DNA from: Cyanobium sp. PCC 7001
GTDB taxonomy: Bacteria > Cyanobacteriota > Cyanobacteriia > PCC-6307 > Cyanobiaceae
DNA length: 64,000 bases
Reading direction: 5' to 3'
Assembly (NCBI RefSeq): GCF_000155635.1
Contig: NZ_DS990556.1
Coordinates: forward strand, 1,109,051-1,173,050
The translations under genes and the position numbers were made by a program. The notes under the pieces were generated by a model. It worked only from the letters and a program-made list of their open reading frames with translations, was not told where the DNA came from and did not search any database. Below are positions 18,950 through 29,893 of this stretch, piece by piece (positions within the stretch are counted from its first letter, which is position 1; every line of letters starts with the position of its first letter).

Positions 18950-20473
18950 ATGGCCGCCGTTCTCACCAACCCGTTGCGGGTGGGTCTCCGCCAGGAACGG
19001 GTGATCCCGCCGCAGATCATCGTGATCTTCGGCGCCAGTGGAGACCTCACCCATCGCAAGCTGGTGCCGGCCCTGTTCGAGCTGTACCGCCAGCGGCGCC
19101 TACCCAGCGAGTTCGCCGTGCTGGGGTGTGCCCGGCGGCCCTGGAGCGACGAGGAATTCCGTTCCCGCATGGCCGCTTCCCTGGCCGACGCGATCGCCGC
19201 CGATCCCCAGGCCTGGGAGCAGTTCGCGGCCGGGCTGTTCTACGAGCCCGCCGACCTCTCCAATCCGGCCACGATCGTGCAGCTGGGCGAGCGGCTCGAT
19301 GCCATCGACCGGGCCCGCGCCACGCGGGGCAACCGCACCTTCTATCTCTCGGTGTCGCCCGCCTTCTACGGCAGCGGCACCCGCGCCCTGGCCGCGGCCG
19401 GCCTGCTCAGCGACCCGGACCGCAGCCGGGTGGTGATCGAGAAGCCCTTCGGCACCGACTACGCCAGCGCCCAGGATCTGAACCGGGTGGTGCTGGGCTG
19501 CGCCAAGGAGAAGCAGATCTTCCGGATCGACCACTACCTGGGCAAGGAAACGGTCCAGAACATCCTGGTGCTCCGCTTCGCCAACACCATCTTCGAGCCG
19601 ATCTGGAACCGCAACTACATCGCCAACGTGCAGATCACAGCGGCCGAGACGGTGGGCGTGGAGGAGCGTGCCGGCTACTACGAAACCTCCGGTGCCCTGC
19701 GGGACATGGTGCAGAACCACCTCACCCAGATGCTCGCTCTCACCACCATGGAACCCCCCGGCCGCTTCGACGCCGAGGCGATCCGCAACGAGAAGGCCAA
19801 GGTGCTGCAGGCCGCCCAGCTGGCCAACCCCGGTGAACCCTGGAAGTGCTGCGTGCGGGGGCAGTACGGCCCCGGCGGCAGCCGCAGCAGTCCGATCGCC
19901 GGGTACCGGGAGGAGCCGGGGGTGGACCCGAACAGCACCACGGAGACCTACGTGGCCATGAAGCTGTTCATCAACAACTGGCGCTGGCAGGGGGTGCCGT
20001 TCTACCTGCGCACCGGCAAGCGCCTGCCCAAGCGGCTGTCGGAGGTGGTGCTCACCTTCCGGGAGGCGCCGGTGCACCTGTTCGACGCCGCGGCCGGCGC
20101 CCCCACGCCCAACCAGCTGATCCTGCGCATCCAGCCCGATGAGGGGGCGGAGATCAAGTTCGAGGTGAAGGCCCCCGGTTCCGGCATGCGCAGCCGCCCG
20201 GTGGACATGGCCTTCAGCTACGACGACTCCTTCGGCGAACCGAGCGACGAGGGCTACGTGCGGCTGCTGGCCGACGCCATGCTGGGGGAACCCACCCTCT
20301 ACACCCGCAGCGACGAAGTGGAAGCGGCCTGGAGGCTCTACACCCCGCTGCTGGAGGTGCTGGAGGAATCGCCCTGGCAGCTGCCGGTGCATCCCTACGA
20401 GGCCCGCACCTGGGGCCCGGCCGCCGCCGACAACCTGCTGGCCGACGACGACCTGGTCTGGCGTCGGCCCTGA
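18950..20473 (+). CDS. zwf: Glucose-6-phosphate 1-dehydrogenase
   Basis: The 507-residue enzyme catalyses the first step of the oxidative pentose phosphate pathway, making 6-phosphogluconolactone and NADPH. The dinucleotide-binding motif is FGASGDLTHRKL (residues about 27-38), and the substrate/catalytic motif RIDHYLGKE begins near residue 195. The length is normal. It is followed 50 bases later by opcA, whose product activates this enzyme in cyanobacteria, so the two probably form one operon for dark NADPH supply. Confidence 0.97.
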   Translation: MAAVLTNPLRVGLRQERVIPPQIIVIFGASGDLTHRKLVPALFELYRQRRLPSEFAVLGCARRPWSDEEFRSRMAASLADAIAADPQAWEQFAAGLFYEPADLSNPATIVQLGERLDAIDRARATRGNRTFYLSVSPAFYGSGTRALAAAGLLSDPDRSRVVIEKPFGTDYASAQDLNRVVLGCAKEKQIFRIDHYLGKETVQNILVLRFANTIFEPIWNRNYIANVQITAAETVGVEERAGYYETSGALRDMVQNHLTQMLALTTMEPPGRFDAEAIRNEKAKVLQAAQLANPGEPWKCCVRGQYGPGGSRSSPIAGYREEPGVDPNSTTETYVAMKLFINNWRWQGVPFYLRTGKRLPKRLSEVVLTFREAPVHLFDAAAGAPTPNQLILRIQPDEGAEIKFEVKAPGSGMRSRPVDMAFSYDDSFGEPSDEGYVRLLADAMLGEPTLYTRSDEVEAAWRLYTPLLEVLEESPWQLPVHPYEARTWGPAAADNLLADDDLVWRRP

Positions 20474-20523
20474 GCTCCCTTCGCCTCAATGCCCCCTTCC
20501 CCACCCACCGCCAGCCCCCGCTG

Positions 20524-21834
20524 ATGTCCGCCCAGCTCACGCTCCAGGCCCCCACGGCCCTGCCCCCGTCCGATGTGGTTCCCTACCTGGAAAAGCTGTG
20601 GGGGGAGGATCTGCAGCACACCAGCGGCGCCGCCACCTTCAGCCTGGTGGTGTACGAGCCCTCCTGGCTGCAGCAGCATCTGATCCGCACCGGCCGGGTG
20701 AGCGGCCCCCTCACCGGCCTGCTCGACCATGACCTGATCGCCGCCGCCAAGGAGGCCGTGCCGGCCCTGGACCTGCCCTTCAGCACGGCGGTGATGGACC
20801 AGCGGCTGGCCTGGCGGCTGGGCCAGCAGCCGGGGGATGCCAGGGCGGAGGATCTGCGCGGCCAGTTCGTGGATGGAGCCATCAGCGCCCACATGCCGCG
20901 GCGGCTGATCACCCTGGCCCCCACCCTGGATGAAGCGCGGCCGCTGGAAACCCTGGTGGCGGCCTACTGCCCCCTGCCGGACGAGGGCGGCGGCGGACCG
21001 GCCTGCGGTGACGTGGTGGTGCTGCGGGGCGGCCGGGAGGTGCTCAAGAGCAAGCTCGATCTGGTGCTGCCCCTGATCAGCGACGACCTGCCCTGCTGGG
21101 TGTGGTGGAACAGCAGCCTCGACGAGGCGCCGGAACTGCTGGAGGCCCTGGCACCGCCGCCGCGCCGGCTGGTGGTGGACAGCTCCCTGGGCCAGCCGCG
21201 CCGCTGCATCGACGTGCTGGTGGACCGGATCGCCAGCGGCCAGGCCGTGAACGACCTCAACTGGCTGCGGCTGCGCAGCTGGCGCGAGTCGCTGGCGATG
21301 GTGTTCGATCCGCCGTCCCGCCGCAACGCCCTTGATCACGTGGTGCAGCTGGACATCGACGTGGAGGGCGACCATCCGCTCAAGGGCCTGCTGCTGGCGG
21401 CCTGGCTGGCCGACCGGCTCGGCTGGGAGCTGGTGGAGTCCTATGGCGTGGAGACCGACTGGGCCGGCACCCGCCGGGAGAAGGGGATCGGGGCCGAGTT
21501 CCGCCGCCGCGATGGCTCGGCGCTGCAGTTCCGGCTCATGCCCGTGCCGGTGGGCAGCCCCAAGATCCACCCGGGGGCGCTGGTGGGCCTGCGCCTGATC
21601 TGCGCCCCGGAGGGGCGGCCGCCGCTGTGCGTGATCCTCTGCTCCGAATCCGGGGGCTGCATGCGGCTGGAGGCCGGCGGCATGGCCTCGATGGAACTGG
21701 CGGAGGATGTGGTGCCGCTGCCGAACGAGAGCGAGGAGGAGGAGCTGGCCCGCCTCCTCTCCGGCGGCCACGACACCACCAATCCGCTGCTGGCGGCCGC
21801 GGCGCCGATCGCTGCCAAGCTGCTCCCCAGCTAG
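20524..21834 (+). CDS. opcA: Glucose-6-phosphate dehydrogenase assembly/activator protein OpcA
   Basis: The 436-residue protein has conserved OpcA segments: ARPLETLVAAYCP, LPLISDDLPCWVWWNSSLDEAPELLEALAPP and NDLNWLRLRSWRESLAMVFD. OpcA is an allosteric partner that links G6PDH activity to thioredoxin-dependent redox control. Its position directly after zwf is the usual cyanobacterial arrangement. ATG start; the stop is 36 bases before cbiA. Confidence 0.95.
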   Translation: MSAQLTLQAPTALPPSDVVPYLEKLWGEDLQHTSGAATFSLVVYEPSWLQQHLIRTGRVSGPLTGLLDHDLIAAAKEAVPALDLPFSTAVMDQRLAWRLGQQPGDARAEDLRGQFVDGAISAHMPRRLITLAPTLDEARPLETLVAAYCPLPDEGGGGPACGDVVVLRGGREVLKSKLDLVLPLISDDLPCWVWWNSSLDEAPELLEALAPPPRRLVVDSSLGQPRRCIDVLVDRIASGQAVNDLNWLRLRSWRESLAMVFDPPSRRNALDHVVQLDIDVEGDHPLKGLLLAAWLADRLGWELVESYGVETDWAGTRREKGIGAEFRRRDGSALQFRLMPVPVGSPKIHPGALVGLRLICAPEGRPPLCVILCSESGGCMRLEAGGMASMELAEDVVPLPNESEEEELARLLSGGHDTTNPLLAAAAPIAAKLLPS

Positions 21835-21870
21835 CGCCCCGCACCTCACCGCCCTGCGCACCTTCAGCCC

Positions 21871-23370
21871 TTGCCCTGCCTGATCGCGGCCCCCTGCAGC
21901 GGCAGCGGCAAGACCCTGCTCACCCTCAGCCTGGCGGCCCTGGCCCGGCGGCGGGGCCTGCGGCTGCAGCCCTTCAAGGTGGGGCCCGACTATCTCGATC
22001 CCCAGCTGCTCAGCCAGGTGAGCGGGCTCACCTGCCGCAATCTCGACCCCCTGCTCTGTGGCGAGCCCTGGGTGCGGCGCTGCTTCCAGTGGCACGGCAG
22101 CCGGGCCGATCTGGCGGTGGTGGAGGGGGTGATGGGCCTGTTCGATGGGCGAGGACCCGGCAGTGAGGGCAGCTCAGCGGCGGTGGCAGCCCTGCTGGAT
22201 CTGCCGGTGGTGCTGGTGGTGGAGGCCTCCCGCCAGGCCGGCTCACTGGCGGCGCTGGTGCGGGGCTTCCGCGACCATGGCCCGCCGCCGGTGCGTCTGG
22301 CCGGGGTGGTGCTGAACCGGGTGGGCAGCGAACGCCACCGGCAGCTGCTGGCGGAAGCCCTCGAGGCCATTGCCGTGCCCCTGCTGGGCGTGCTGCCCAG
22401 CGATCCGGTGCTGGAGTGGCCGTCGCGCCATCTGGGGCTGCTGCCGCCCCAGGAGCAGGCCGACCTGCCGGAGCGCCAGCAGGCCTGGGCGGCGCTGGCG
22501 GAGCGCCATCTGGATCTGGAGCGTCTCTGGCCCCTGCTGGCCCCGGCGGCCCCGGCCAGCGGCTCCGGGCCAGGGCACGGGCATGAAAACGGTCAAGAGC
22601 ATGGGGATCCGATCGCCTGGCTGCTCGGATCGCTGCCCATCTCCCCAACCGCGGCCCGGAGCTCGGCCTCGGAGCCGCTGCCGATCGCGGTGGCCCAGGA
22701 CGCCGCCTTCCACTTCCGCTACCCGGAAGCGGAGGAACTGCTGCGGGGCGTCGGCCTGGATCCGCGGCCCTGGAGCCCCCTGGCCGATGAGCCGCTGCCG
22801 GCGGGCTCCAGGGCCCTGCTGCTGCCGGGGGGGTATCCGGAACTCCATGCGGCCGGGCTGGCGGCCGCCCGTCGCAGCCTCGGGGCGCTGCGCCAGGCGG
22901 CGCGGGCGGGGCTGCCGATCGCGGCGGAGTGCGGCGGTCTGCTGCTGCTGGGCGAAAGCCTGTGCGATCCGGCCGGGCGGGCGCACCCGATGGCGGGGGT
23001 GCTGCCGTTCGCGGCACGGCGCGGGGCCCTCAGCCTGGGCTACCGCGAGGCCCAGGCCTGCGGTGACGGCCTGCTGGTGCGCCGGGGCGAGTGCTTCCGC
23101 GGCCATGAGTTCCACCGCTGGCAGCTGGAGACCGTGACGGGCGGGGGTGAGCTGTGGCAGCTTGAAGGCTGGGGCAGCCCCCGCCGGAGCGAAGGATGGA
23201 CCACACCGACCCTGCACGCCAGCTGGCTGCATCTTCACTGGGCTGGATGCCCGCGGATTCCACTCCGGCTGGCCGCCGCAGCCGCGAACGCCGCTCCGGC
23301 ACCGGCCAGCGGCGCGATGTCAGTGCGGGCGCTGCCGGATCCAGGGCTCCGGTCGAGCGCTGGCGCCTGA
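21871..23370 (+). CDS. cbiA: Cobyrinate a,c-diamide synthase
   Basis: The 499-residue protein has an N-terminal ATP-binding domain with SGSGKT (residues 10-15), PFKVGPDYLDP and VVEGVMGLFDG, and a C-terminal class I glutamine amidotransferase domain with LPGGYPELHA and catalytic Cys354 in AECGGLLLLG. It amidates the a and c carboxylates of cobyrinate in cobamide synthesis. A TTG start is the only one before the conserved CLIAAPCSGSGKT. About 45 C-terminal residues are a poorly conserved tail that overlaps the acylphosphatase gene. No cobalamin riboswitch was seen in the 36-base gap upstream. Confidence 0.93.
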   Translation: MPCLIAAPCSGSGKTLLTLSLAALARRRGLRLQPFKVGPDYLDPQLLSQVSGLTCRNLDPLLCGEPWVRRCFQWHGSRADLAVVEGVMGLFDGRGPGSEGSSAAVAALLDLPVVLVVEASRQAGSLAALVRGFRDHGPPPVRLAGVVLNRVGSERHRQLLAEALEAIAVPLLGVLPSDPVLEWPSRHLGLLPPQEQADLPERQQAWAALAERHLDLERLWPLLAPAAPASGSGPGHGHENGQEHGDPIAWLLGSLPISPTAARSSASEPLPIAVAQDAAFHFRYPEAEELLRGVGLDPRPWSPLADEPLPAGSRALLLPGGYPELHAAGLAAARRSLGALRQAARAGLPIAAECGGLLLLGESLCDPAGRAHPMAGVLPFAARRGALSLGYREAQACGDGLLVRRGECFRGHEFHRWQLETVTGGGELWQLEGWGSPRRSEGWTTPTLHASWLHLHWAGCPRIPLRLAAAAANAAPAPASGAMSVRALPDPGLRSSAGA

Positions 23371-23621
23371 TCGTGGAGGGCAGGGTGCAGGGGGTGGGCT
23401 ACCGGGCCGCCTGCTGCGCCCGCGCCCAGGATCTCGGCCTGGGCGGCTGGGTGCGCAACCTCCCCGACGGCCGGGTGGAGCTGGAGGCCGAGGGCGGCAG
23501 CCAGCAGCTCAATGACCTGCGGCTCTGGTGTGAGATCGGCCCTCCCCACGCCGAGGTGCGCTGCGTGAGCACCCTGCCCGTGGGCACCACGGGAGAGGAC
23601 TGGTTCGAGGTGCGCCGCTGA
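23247..23621 (+). CDS. acyP: Acylphosphatase
   Basis: The domain VEGRVQGVGYRAACCARAQ through GGWVRNLPDGRVELEAEG is the acylphosphatase signature, with catalytic Arg in GYR and Asn in VRN. It hydrolyses acyl phosphates. The family is about 90 residues, but the frame extends about 35 to 50 residues upstream inside cbiA: ATG codons exist at 23196 and 23247 and none closer to the domain. The shorter one is given; either way the gene overlaps cbiA by more than 120 bases in another frame. The stop overlaps the next start (TGATG). Confidence 0.85.
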   Translation: MPADSTPAGRRSRERRSGTGQRRDVSAGAAGSRAPVERWRLIVEGRVQGVGYRAACCARAQDLGLGGWVRNLPDGRVELEAEGGSQQLNDLRLWCEIGPPHAEVRCVSTLPVGTTGEDWFEVRR

Positions 23622-24331
23622 TGACGCTGGCCGCCGTGCATGGCTCCACGCCCCATCTGGTGGGGGAGCTGGCGGCCTTCGGGCTGGCGGTGGCCCTTTC
23701 CCCCGCCCACATCGTGCTGCTGCTGCTGGTGCTGCTGGGGGAGAAGCCCCGGCTGCGAGGCAGTGGGTTCGTGCTGGCCTGGCTGGCCACCAGCGGCCTG
23801 GTGGTGGCCGGCCTGCTCACGGTGGGGCACGGGCTGCTGCTCACCATGGAGCGGGGCAGCGCCCACCGCACCGGCCTCGACCTGATCGCGGCCGGCGGGC
23901 TGCTGGCCCTGGGGCTGCGGGAACTGCTGGGCCGCAGCGCCGAAGGCGGTACACCGGGCTGGGCCGACAAGCTCGACCGCTTCTGCGCCCTGCCCCTGCC
24001 TCTGCTGCTGCTGCTCAGTTCGGCCTTCCAGATCGCCAGCCCCGACGACCTGTTCCTGTTCGCCAGGACGGCCGCCAGTGTGCTGGAGGCCGGGCTGGCT
24101 CCGGCCCAGGAGATCGGGGCCACCGTGCTGTTCAGCCTCACGAGCGGCCTGCTGCTGCTGGGGCCGCTGCTGGCTCTGCTGCTGCTGGGCCCCGAGCGCA
24201 TGCTGCCGCAGCTGCAGCGGGGGAAAAGCTGGCTGCTGGCCCGCGGTGATGCCGTGGTGGGGCTGGTGAGCCTGGCCCTGGCGGTGTACCTGGGCTGGCA
24301 GGGAATCGAGGGCCTGCAGCTGCAGCTCTAG
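23621..24331 (+). CDS. GAP/SfLAP-like multi-pass membrane protein
   Basis: The 236-residue protein has about six membrane helices: one near residues 12-40 with ALSPAHIVLLLLVLLGEKPRLRG, and others with GFVLAWLATSGLVVAGLL, LLLLLSSAFQIASPDD and a final VGLVSLALAVYLGW. The P-x-N/H loop after helix 1 and the overall pattern resemble the GAP (Sap, sulfolipid-1-addressing-like) branch of LysE-type transporters. The substrate is unknown. The gene starts on the acyP stop and ends overlapping the convergent helicase by 4 bases. Confidence 0.7.
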   Translation: MTLAAVHGSTPHLVGELAAFGLAVALSPAHIVLLLLVLLGEKPRLRGSGFVLAWLATSGLVVAGLLTVGHGLLLTMERGSAHRTGLDLIAAGGLLALGLRELLGRSAEGGTPGWADKLDRFCALPLPLLLLLSSAFQIASPDDLFLFARTAASVLEAGLAPAQEIGATVLFSLTSGLLLLGPLLALLLLGPERMLPQLQRGKSWLLARGDAVVGLVSLALAVYLGWQGIEGLQLQL

Positions 24332-25818
24332 GCCCCGTTCCCGTCCTCCAGCCAGCGGGCCCACAGCGCCTGCTCTTCGCCGTCGGAGCGGACATCGGCT
24401 GTGGCCCGGGCCACCAGCGCCACCGAGGTGCTGGCCCGGCTCACGGCCACATAGAGCAGCTGGCGCCGCAGCAGGGGATCGCGGGGCAGGAACACATCCC
24501 CGTCCACGAACACCTGGCCGAAGGTGCTGCCCTGGCTGCGGTGGACGGTGAGCACCGCAGCGGGGCCCAGGGCCGCGAAGGCATCCCGGAGCAGGAAGAA
24601 GCGGCGCCACAGGGCCCGGCCCGCCTGCTTCCCCGCCAGGCGGGCCTGCTGGCGCAGCTGGGTCAGCACCGCCTCGATCGCGGCCCGGTCGGAGGAGCCC
24701 AGGGGGGGCAGCAGCCGCAGGTTGAGCTGGCTGTCGCCGCTGTCCACCGCGGCATTGAGGGTGGCGATCACCGGCACGGCGGCGCCGCCCAGATCGGCGC
24801 CGGTGAGCCCGAACTCGGCCAGATCGCAGCGCTCGGGGGTGACATCGCGCACCACCACCTCCCGGTTGGAGCCAAGCACCATGTCGGGCTCCTCCCCGGC
24901 CTCCTCCCCTTCGCGGCAGGCCGGGGCCATCACGGCGCTGCGGGTGATCAGCACCTCGCCGGGAAGCACCGGCAGCTGGTCGGCCATGGCGCCGTGCAGG
25001 GCCCGGCGGGCGATCGGCACCAGCTGCTCCAGCGAGCGGTTGGTGTAGCAGAGGATGCGGGCCTGGTCGGGATCGTCCGCCGCCACGCTGCGGCGCAGGG
25101 CCTCCTGGGCGGCCTCCAGCCACTGGGGCCGCCGCAGCAGCGCCACCTCGCCGGCGGCGGCGCGCACCGGCGGGAGCTCGGGGGGCAGGCGGCAGGGGAG
25201 CACCTGCTCGCGGATGCCCCGCGCCAGCCGCAGCACCGGCCCCTGATGGCGCACCACTTCGGTGAGGTGGGCCGTGGCCGCCCTGCCGAGGCTGAATACG
25301 GCGCTGCTGGGCTCCCCCACCGGCGGCAGCTGGGCCGGATCCCCCACGAACACCAGCCGGGTGCGGAAGGGATGAGCGCAGCGCAGGGCGATCTCCAGCA
25401 GGGTGGTGTCCACCATCGAGGCCTCGTCGATCAGCACCAGGCCCAGATGTTCGAGGGCGCCGGCGGTCTGCTCCGTCTCCTCGCAGCGCTCCCGATCGCC
25501 CTGGCGCCGCAGCTTGAGCCGCAGCAGCCGGTGGATCGTGGAGGGATACCAGGTGGGCATGAGGCCGGCGCGGGCCAGATGGCTGCGCAGCACCCCCACG
25601 GCCTTGTGGGTGGGAGCCACCACGGTCCAGCACAGGCCGCGGGCTTCCACCTGGGCCAGGAAGGCCATGGAGAGGAAGGTCTTGCCGGTGCCGGCGTAGC
25701 CACTGAGCACGAAGGGCACCCCCTCGGCCGGCTGGGCCAGCCAGGCGGCGAAGCGCTCGCTGGCCTGCAGCTGGCCGGGCGTCAACGGGAGGGGCGGGGA
25801 GGGGGAGGAGGGGCCCAA
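24328..25818 (-). CDS. RecD-like superfamily 1B DNA helicase
   Basis: The 496-residue protein has Walker A GYAGTGKTF (residues 40-48), APTHKAVGVL, Walker B LVLIDEASMVD, the GDPAQLPPVGE motif, LTVHRSQGSTF and the C-terminal motif YVAVSRAS. This is the helicase core of RecD2/Dda-type enzymes without the long RecD2 N-terminal extension. It likely unwinds DNA 5' to 3' in repair or replication restart. The downstream gene on the left strand is the GAP protein, convergent with a 4-base overlap; upstream is the divergent-PAP2 gene, 9 bases away on the same strand. Confidence 0.9.
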   Translation of the reverse strand: MGPSSPSPPLPLTPGQLQASERFAAWLAQPAEGVPFVLSGYAGTGKTFLSMAFLAQVEARGLCWTVVAPTHKAVGVLRSHLARAGLMPTWYPSTIHRLLRLKLRRQGDRERCEETEQTAGALEHLGLVLIDEASMVDTTLLEIALRCAHPFRTRLVFVGDPAQLPPVGEPSSAVFSLGRAATAHLTEVVRHQGPVLRLARGIREQVLPCRLPPELPPVRAAAGEVALLRRPQWLEAAQEALRRSVAADDPDQARILCYTNRSLEQLVPIARRALHGAMADQLPVLPGEVLITRSAVMAPACREGEEAGEEPDMVLGSNREVVVRDVTPERCDLAEFGLTGADLGGAAVPVIATLNAAVDSGDSQLNLRLLPPLGSSDRAAIEAVLTQLRQQARLAGKQAGRALWRRFFLLRDAFAALGPAAVLTVHRSQGSTFGQVFVDGDVFLPRDPLLRRQLLYVAVSRASTSVALVARATADVRSDGEEQALWARWLEDGNGA

Positions 25819-25827
25819 ACGGGTGGC

Positions 25828-27377
<1,550 letters not shown>

Positions 27378-27503
27378 TCAGGCGAAGCCGCGCTGGCCGG
27401 CGCCGATGGCCCAGGCCACACACTCGGCAAGACCGGGCCGGGAGCACGGGCCGCGGGCCAGGGGACGTGGGTGACACTGAACCCGCACCGCAACGGCTGC
27501 ACC

Positions 27504-28862
27504 ATGGCCCTGCCTTCCCTGCTCCCCGCGGCCCGGCGCCGCGAACGGATCGCCGCCGCCGCCGCCACGGCCGTGCGCGACCACTGGGTGACGCTCCATG
27601 ACGGCGCCCGCACGGTGCCGGCGGCGCCCCTGGCCCAGGAGCTGCTGGTGTACCGGGTGGACAACGGCCGGCTGCTGGCCGACCTGGAGGAACGGCTCGG
27701 CGATGACCCCGCCCGCCTGCGGCGGCTCCACAGCGAGGAGGACCGGCCCGACACCCAGGCCCTGCTGCACAGCCTGCTGCTCACCAAGGCCGGCGATGCC
27801 CGGGGGCCGATCCTGCAGGAGCTGCGGCGGCTGGCGGTGCAGACCGAGCCGCTGCTGGTGGACGCCGACGGGGTGGTGATCAACGGCAACCGGCGGCTGG
27901 CGGCGATGCGCAGCCTGCTGGCGGAGGATCCCAAGCGCTACGCCCGCTTCCACGAACCCCTGGTGGCGATCCTGCCGCCGGAGGTGAGCCGGGCCGATCT
28001 CGAGTTCCTCGAGGCGAGCCTGCAGATGGCGCCCGAAACCAAGCTGGCCTACGGCTGGGTGGAGCGGCGCCTGAAGCTGCGGGAGCAGCACCAGCGCCTC
28101 GGCCTGGCGGACGACTGGATCCAGGAGGCCTACCGGCTGGGGGATCCGGCCCAGCTGGAGCGGGAACTGGCGGAACTGGCCCTGGCGGAGGCCTACCTGG
28201 AGGACGTTCTGGGGCAGCCCAGGCGCTATTCCAGCGTGGGCGACGCCGAGCCCCTGTTCACCGGGCTGACGGCCCAGCTGGATGCCCTCCCGCCTCGCCT
28301 GCAGGGCGCCTGGCGGCAGCTGGGCTTCCTGCTGATCGACCAGCGCCGGGAACTGGATGCCGGGATGGCCAAGCACTTTCCCTTCAGCGCCCCGGTGGCG
28401 CCCTCGATGCCCGTGGAGGCGCTGCTGCGGCTGGGGCAGGACTGGGGGCTGGGCAGCGGGCGGGACGGGGAGGGGCCCGATCCGGGCGACGACGCCGGAA
28501 TGGCCGCGCCGCTGCGGACCCTGCCGAAGGCCTGGCTGCGGGGTGTGGCCCGGCGGGCGGGCGCGCCAGGGCAGCGAAGGCCCCGGGCCCTGGCGGTGCA
28601 GGAGGTGCTGGACACGCTGCGGGTGGAGCTGCGCCAGGAGCAGAGCCCCCAGCGGCTGTTCAAGGCCCTGCGCCAGAGCCGCAAGCTGCTCAGCCGGCTG
28701 AATGCCGAGCAGCTCGGGGCGCAGGAGCGCAACCGCCTGCGGGGCGAACTGGCGGCGATCGCGGCCCAGGGCAGCCAGCTGCTGGGCGAGGCGCCCCAGC
28801 CGGCCGGGCTGCTGCAGCGGCTGAAACGTGGGCTCAAGCGGCAGCTGAAGCGGCAGCGCTGA
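27504..28862 (+). CDS. Orphan protein with ParB/sulfiredoxin-like N-terminal domain
   Basis: The 452-residue protein contains LLVDADGVVINGNRRLAAMRSLL (centred on residues 119-139, with NGNRRLAAMR at 127-136), which matches the catalytic/CTP-binding loop pattern of ParB-N domains (G-x-x-R-x-x-A). A helical middle follows (ETKLAYGWVERRLKLREQHQRLGL, where ParB proteins have their helix-turn-helix) and a basic arginine-rich C terminus. There is no parA or parS-like context: neighbours are crtE and folD. The ATG at 27504 is used; the frame continues far upstream antisense to crtE, which is not coding. Function unknown; nuclease, NTPase or DNA-binding roles are possible. Confidence 0.75.
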   Translation: MALPSLLPAARRRERIAAAAATAVRDHWVTLHDGARTVPAAPLAQELLVYRVDNGRLLADLEERLGDDPARLRRLHSEEDRPDTQALLHSLLLTKAGDARGPILQELRRLAVQTEPLLVDADGVVINGNRRLAAMRSLLAEDPKRYARFHEPLVAILPPEVSRADLEFLEASLQMAPETKLAYGWVERRLKLREQHQRLGLADDWIQEAYRLGDPAQLERELAELALAEAYLEDVLGQPRRYSSVGDAEPLFTGLTAQLDALPPRLQGAWRQLGFLLIDQRRELDAGMAKHFPFSAPVAPSMPVEALLRLGQDWGLGSGRDGEGPDPGDDAGMAAPLRTLPKAWLRGVARRAGAPGQRRPRALAVQEVLDTLRVELRQEQSPQRLFKALRQSRKLLSRLNAEQLGAQERNRLRGELAAIAAQGSQLLGEAPQPAGLLQRLKRGLKRQLKRQR

Positions 28863-28874
28863 GCCCCTGCGCCG

Positions 28875-29756
28875 TCAGACCACCAGATCAGCCAGGCCGT
28901 GGTCGAGGCCATGGCGGCGGCACCAGGCCACCAGCGTGTTCACCAGCAGCATGGTCACGGTCATCGGGCCGACGCCGCCGGGCACCGGCGTGATCGCCGC
29001 CGCCAGCGGCTCCACCTCCTCGAAGCGCACATCGCCGCAGAGTCCCCCTTCCGGCTTGCGGTGGATGCCCACATCCACCACCACCGCTCCGGGCTGCACG
29101 TGCTCGGCCCCGATCATGCGGGGGCGGCCCGCCGCCACCACCAGCACGTCGGCCTGGCGGCAGAGGGCCTCGAGGTCGCGGGTGCGGGAGTGGGCCACCG
29201 TCACGGTGGCATCGGCGGCCTGCAGCATCAGGGCCATGGGCTGACCCACCAGGATGCTGCGGCCCACCACCACCGCCCGCCGGCCGGCCAGCTCCACCCC
29301 CTGGTGGTCGAGCAGCGCCATCACGCCGGCGGGGGTGCAGCTGCGGGGCCCGGGCTCCCCCTTGAGCAGCCGGCCGAGGTTGAGGGTGTGGAGGCCGTCG
29401 GCGTCCTTCTCCGGGTCCATGGCCAGCAGCAGCGGGGCGGCCTCGAGGCCGGCCGGCAGCGGCAGCTGCAGCAGGATGCCGTCCACCGCCGGGTCGGCAT
29501 TGAGCCGCTCGATCGTGGCCCGCACCTCCGCGGCACTGGTGGTGGCGGGCAGATGGGAGCCGAGGCTGTGGATGCCCACGCGGCCACAGGCCTTTTCCTT
29601 GTTGGCCACGTACACGCCGCTGGCGGGGTCGTCCCCCACCCGCAGCACGGCGAGACCCGGCGGCCTGCCCACCGCCGCCTGGCGGGCGCCGACCACGGCG
29701 GCGAGGCGCTGCTCGATCAGGCCGGCGAGCTGGCGCCCATCAAGACGGATGGCCAT
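28875..29756 (-). CDS. folD: Bifunctional methylenetetrahydrofolate dehydrogenase/cyclohydrolase
   Basis: The 293-residue enzyme has [14 protein letters not shown] with the catalytic lysine, [27 protein letters not shown] and [15 protein letters not shown], all signatures of FolD. It interconverts 5,10-methylene-THF and 10-formyl-THF for purine and formyl-Met synthesis. Length is normal. Upstream it is divergent from the HD phosphodiesterase gene across 137 bases; downstream it converges with the ParB-like gene with 12 bases between. Confidence 0.97.
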   Translation of the reverse strand: MAIRLDGRQLAGLIEQRLAAVVGARQAAVGRPPGLAVLRVGDDPASGVYVANKEKACGRVGIHSLGSHLPATTSAAEVRATIERLNADPAVDGILLQLPLPAGLEAAPLLLAMDPEKDADGLHTLNLGRLLKGEPGPRSCTPAGVMALLDHQGVELAGRRAVVVGRSILVGQPMALMLQAADATVTVAHSRTRDLEALCRQADVLVVAAGRPRMIGAEHVQPGAVVVDVGIHRKPEGGLCGDVRFEEVEPLAAAITPVPGGVGPMTVTMLLVNTLVAWCRRHGLDHGLADLVV

Positions 29757-29893
29757 GGAGCGGTGCTGGGGTGTGGGGTGGCGGTGGCCTGGGGAGATGG
29801 GTCGGGCTGCCGTGGGGGAGAGACCCGTCTCCAGCTTGCAACGCCAGGCCGCAGCCGCCCTGCCGGCGGGGCCGTGGTCGCTAGCGTCGATGC

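Noticed and set aside
21835-21870. Cobalamin riboswitch before cbiA
   Set aside because: The gap is only 36 bases, too short, and no B12-box-like sequence was seen.
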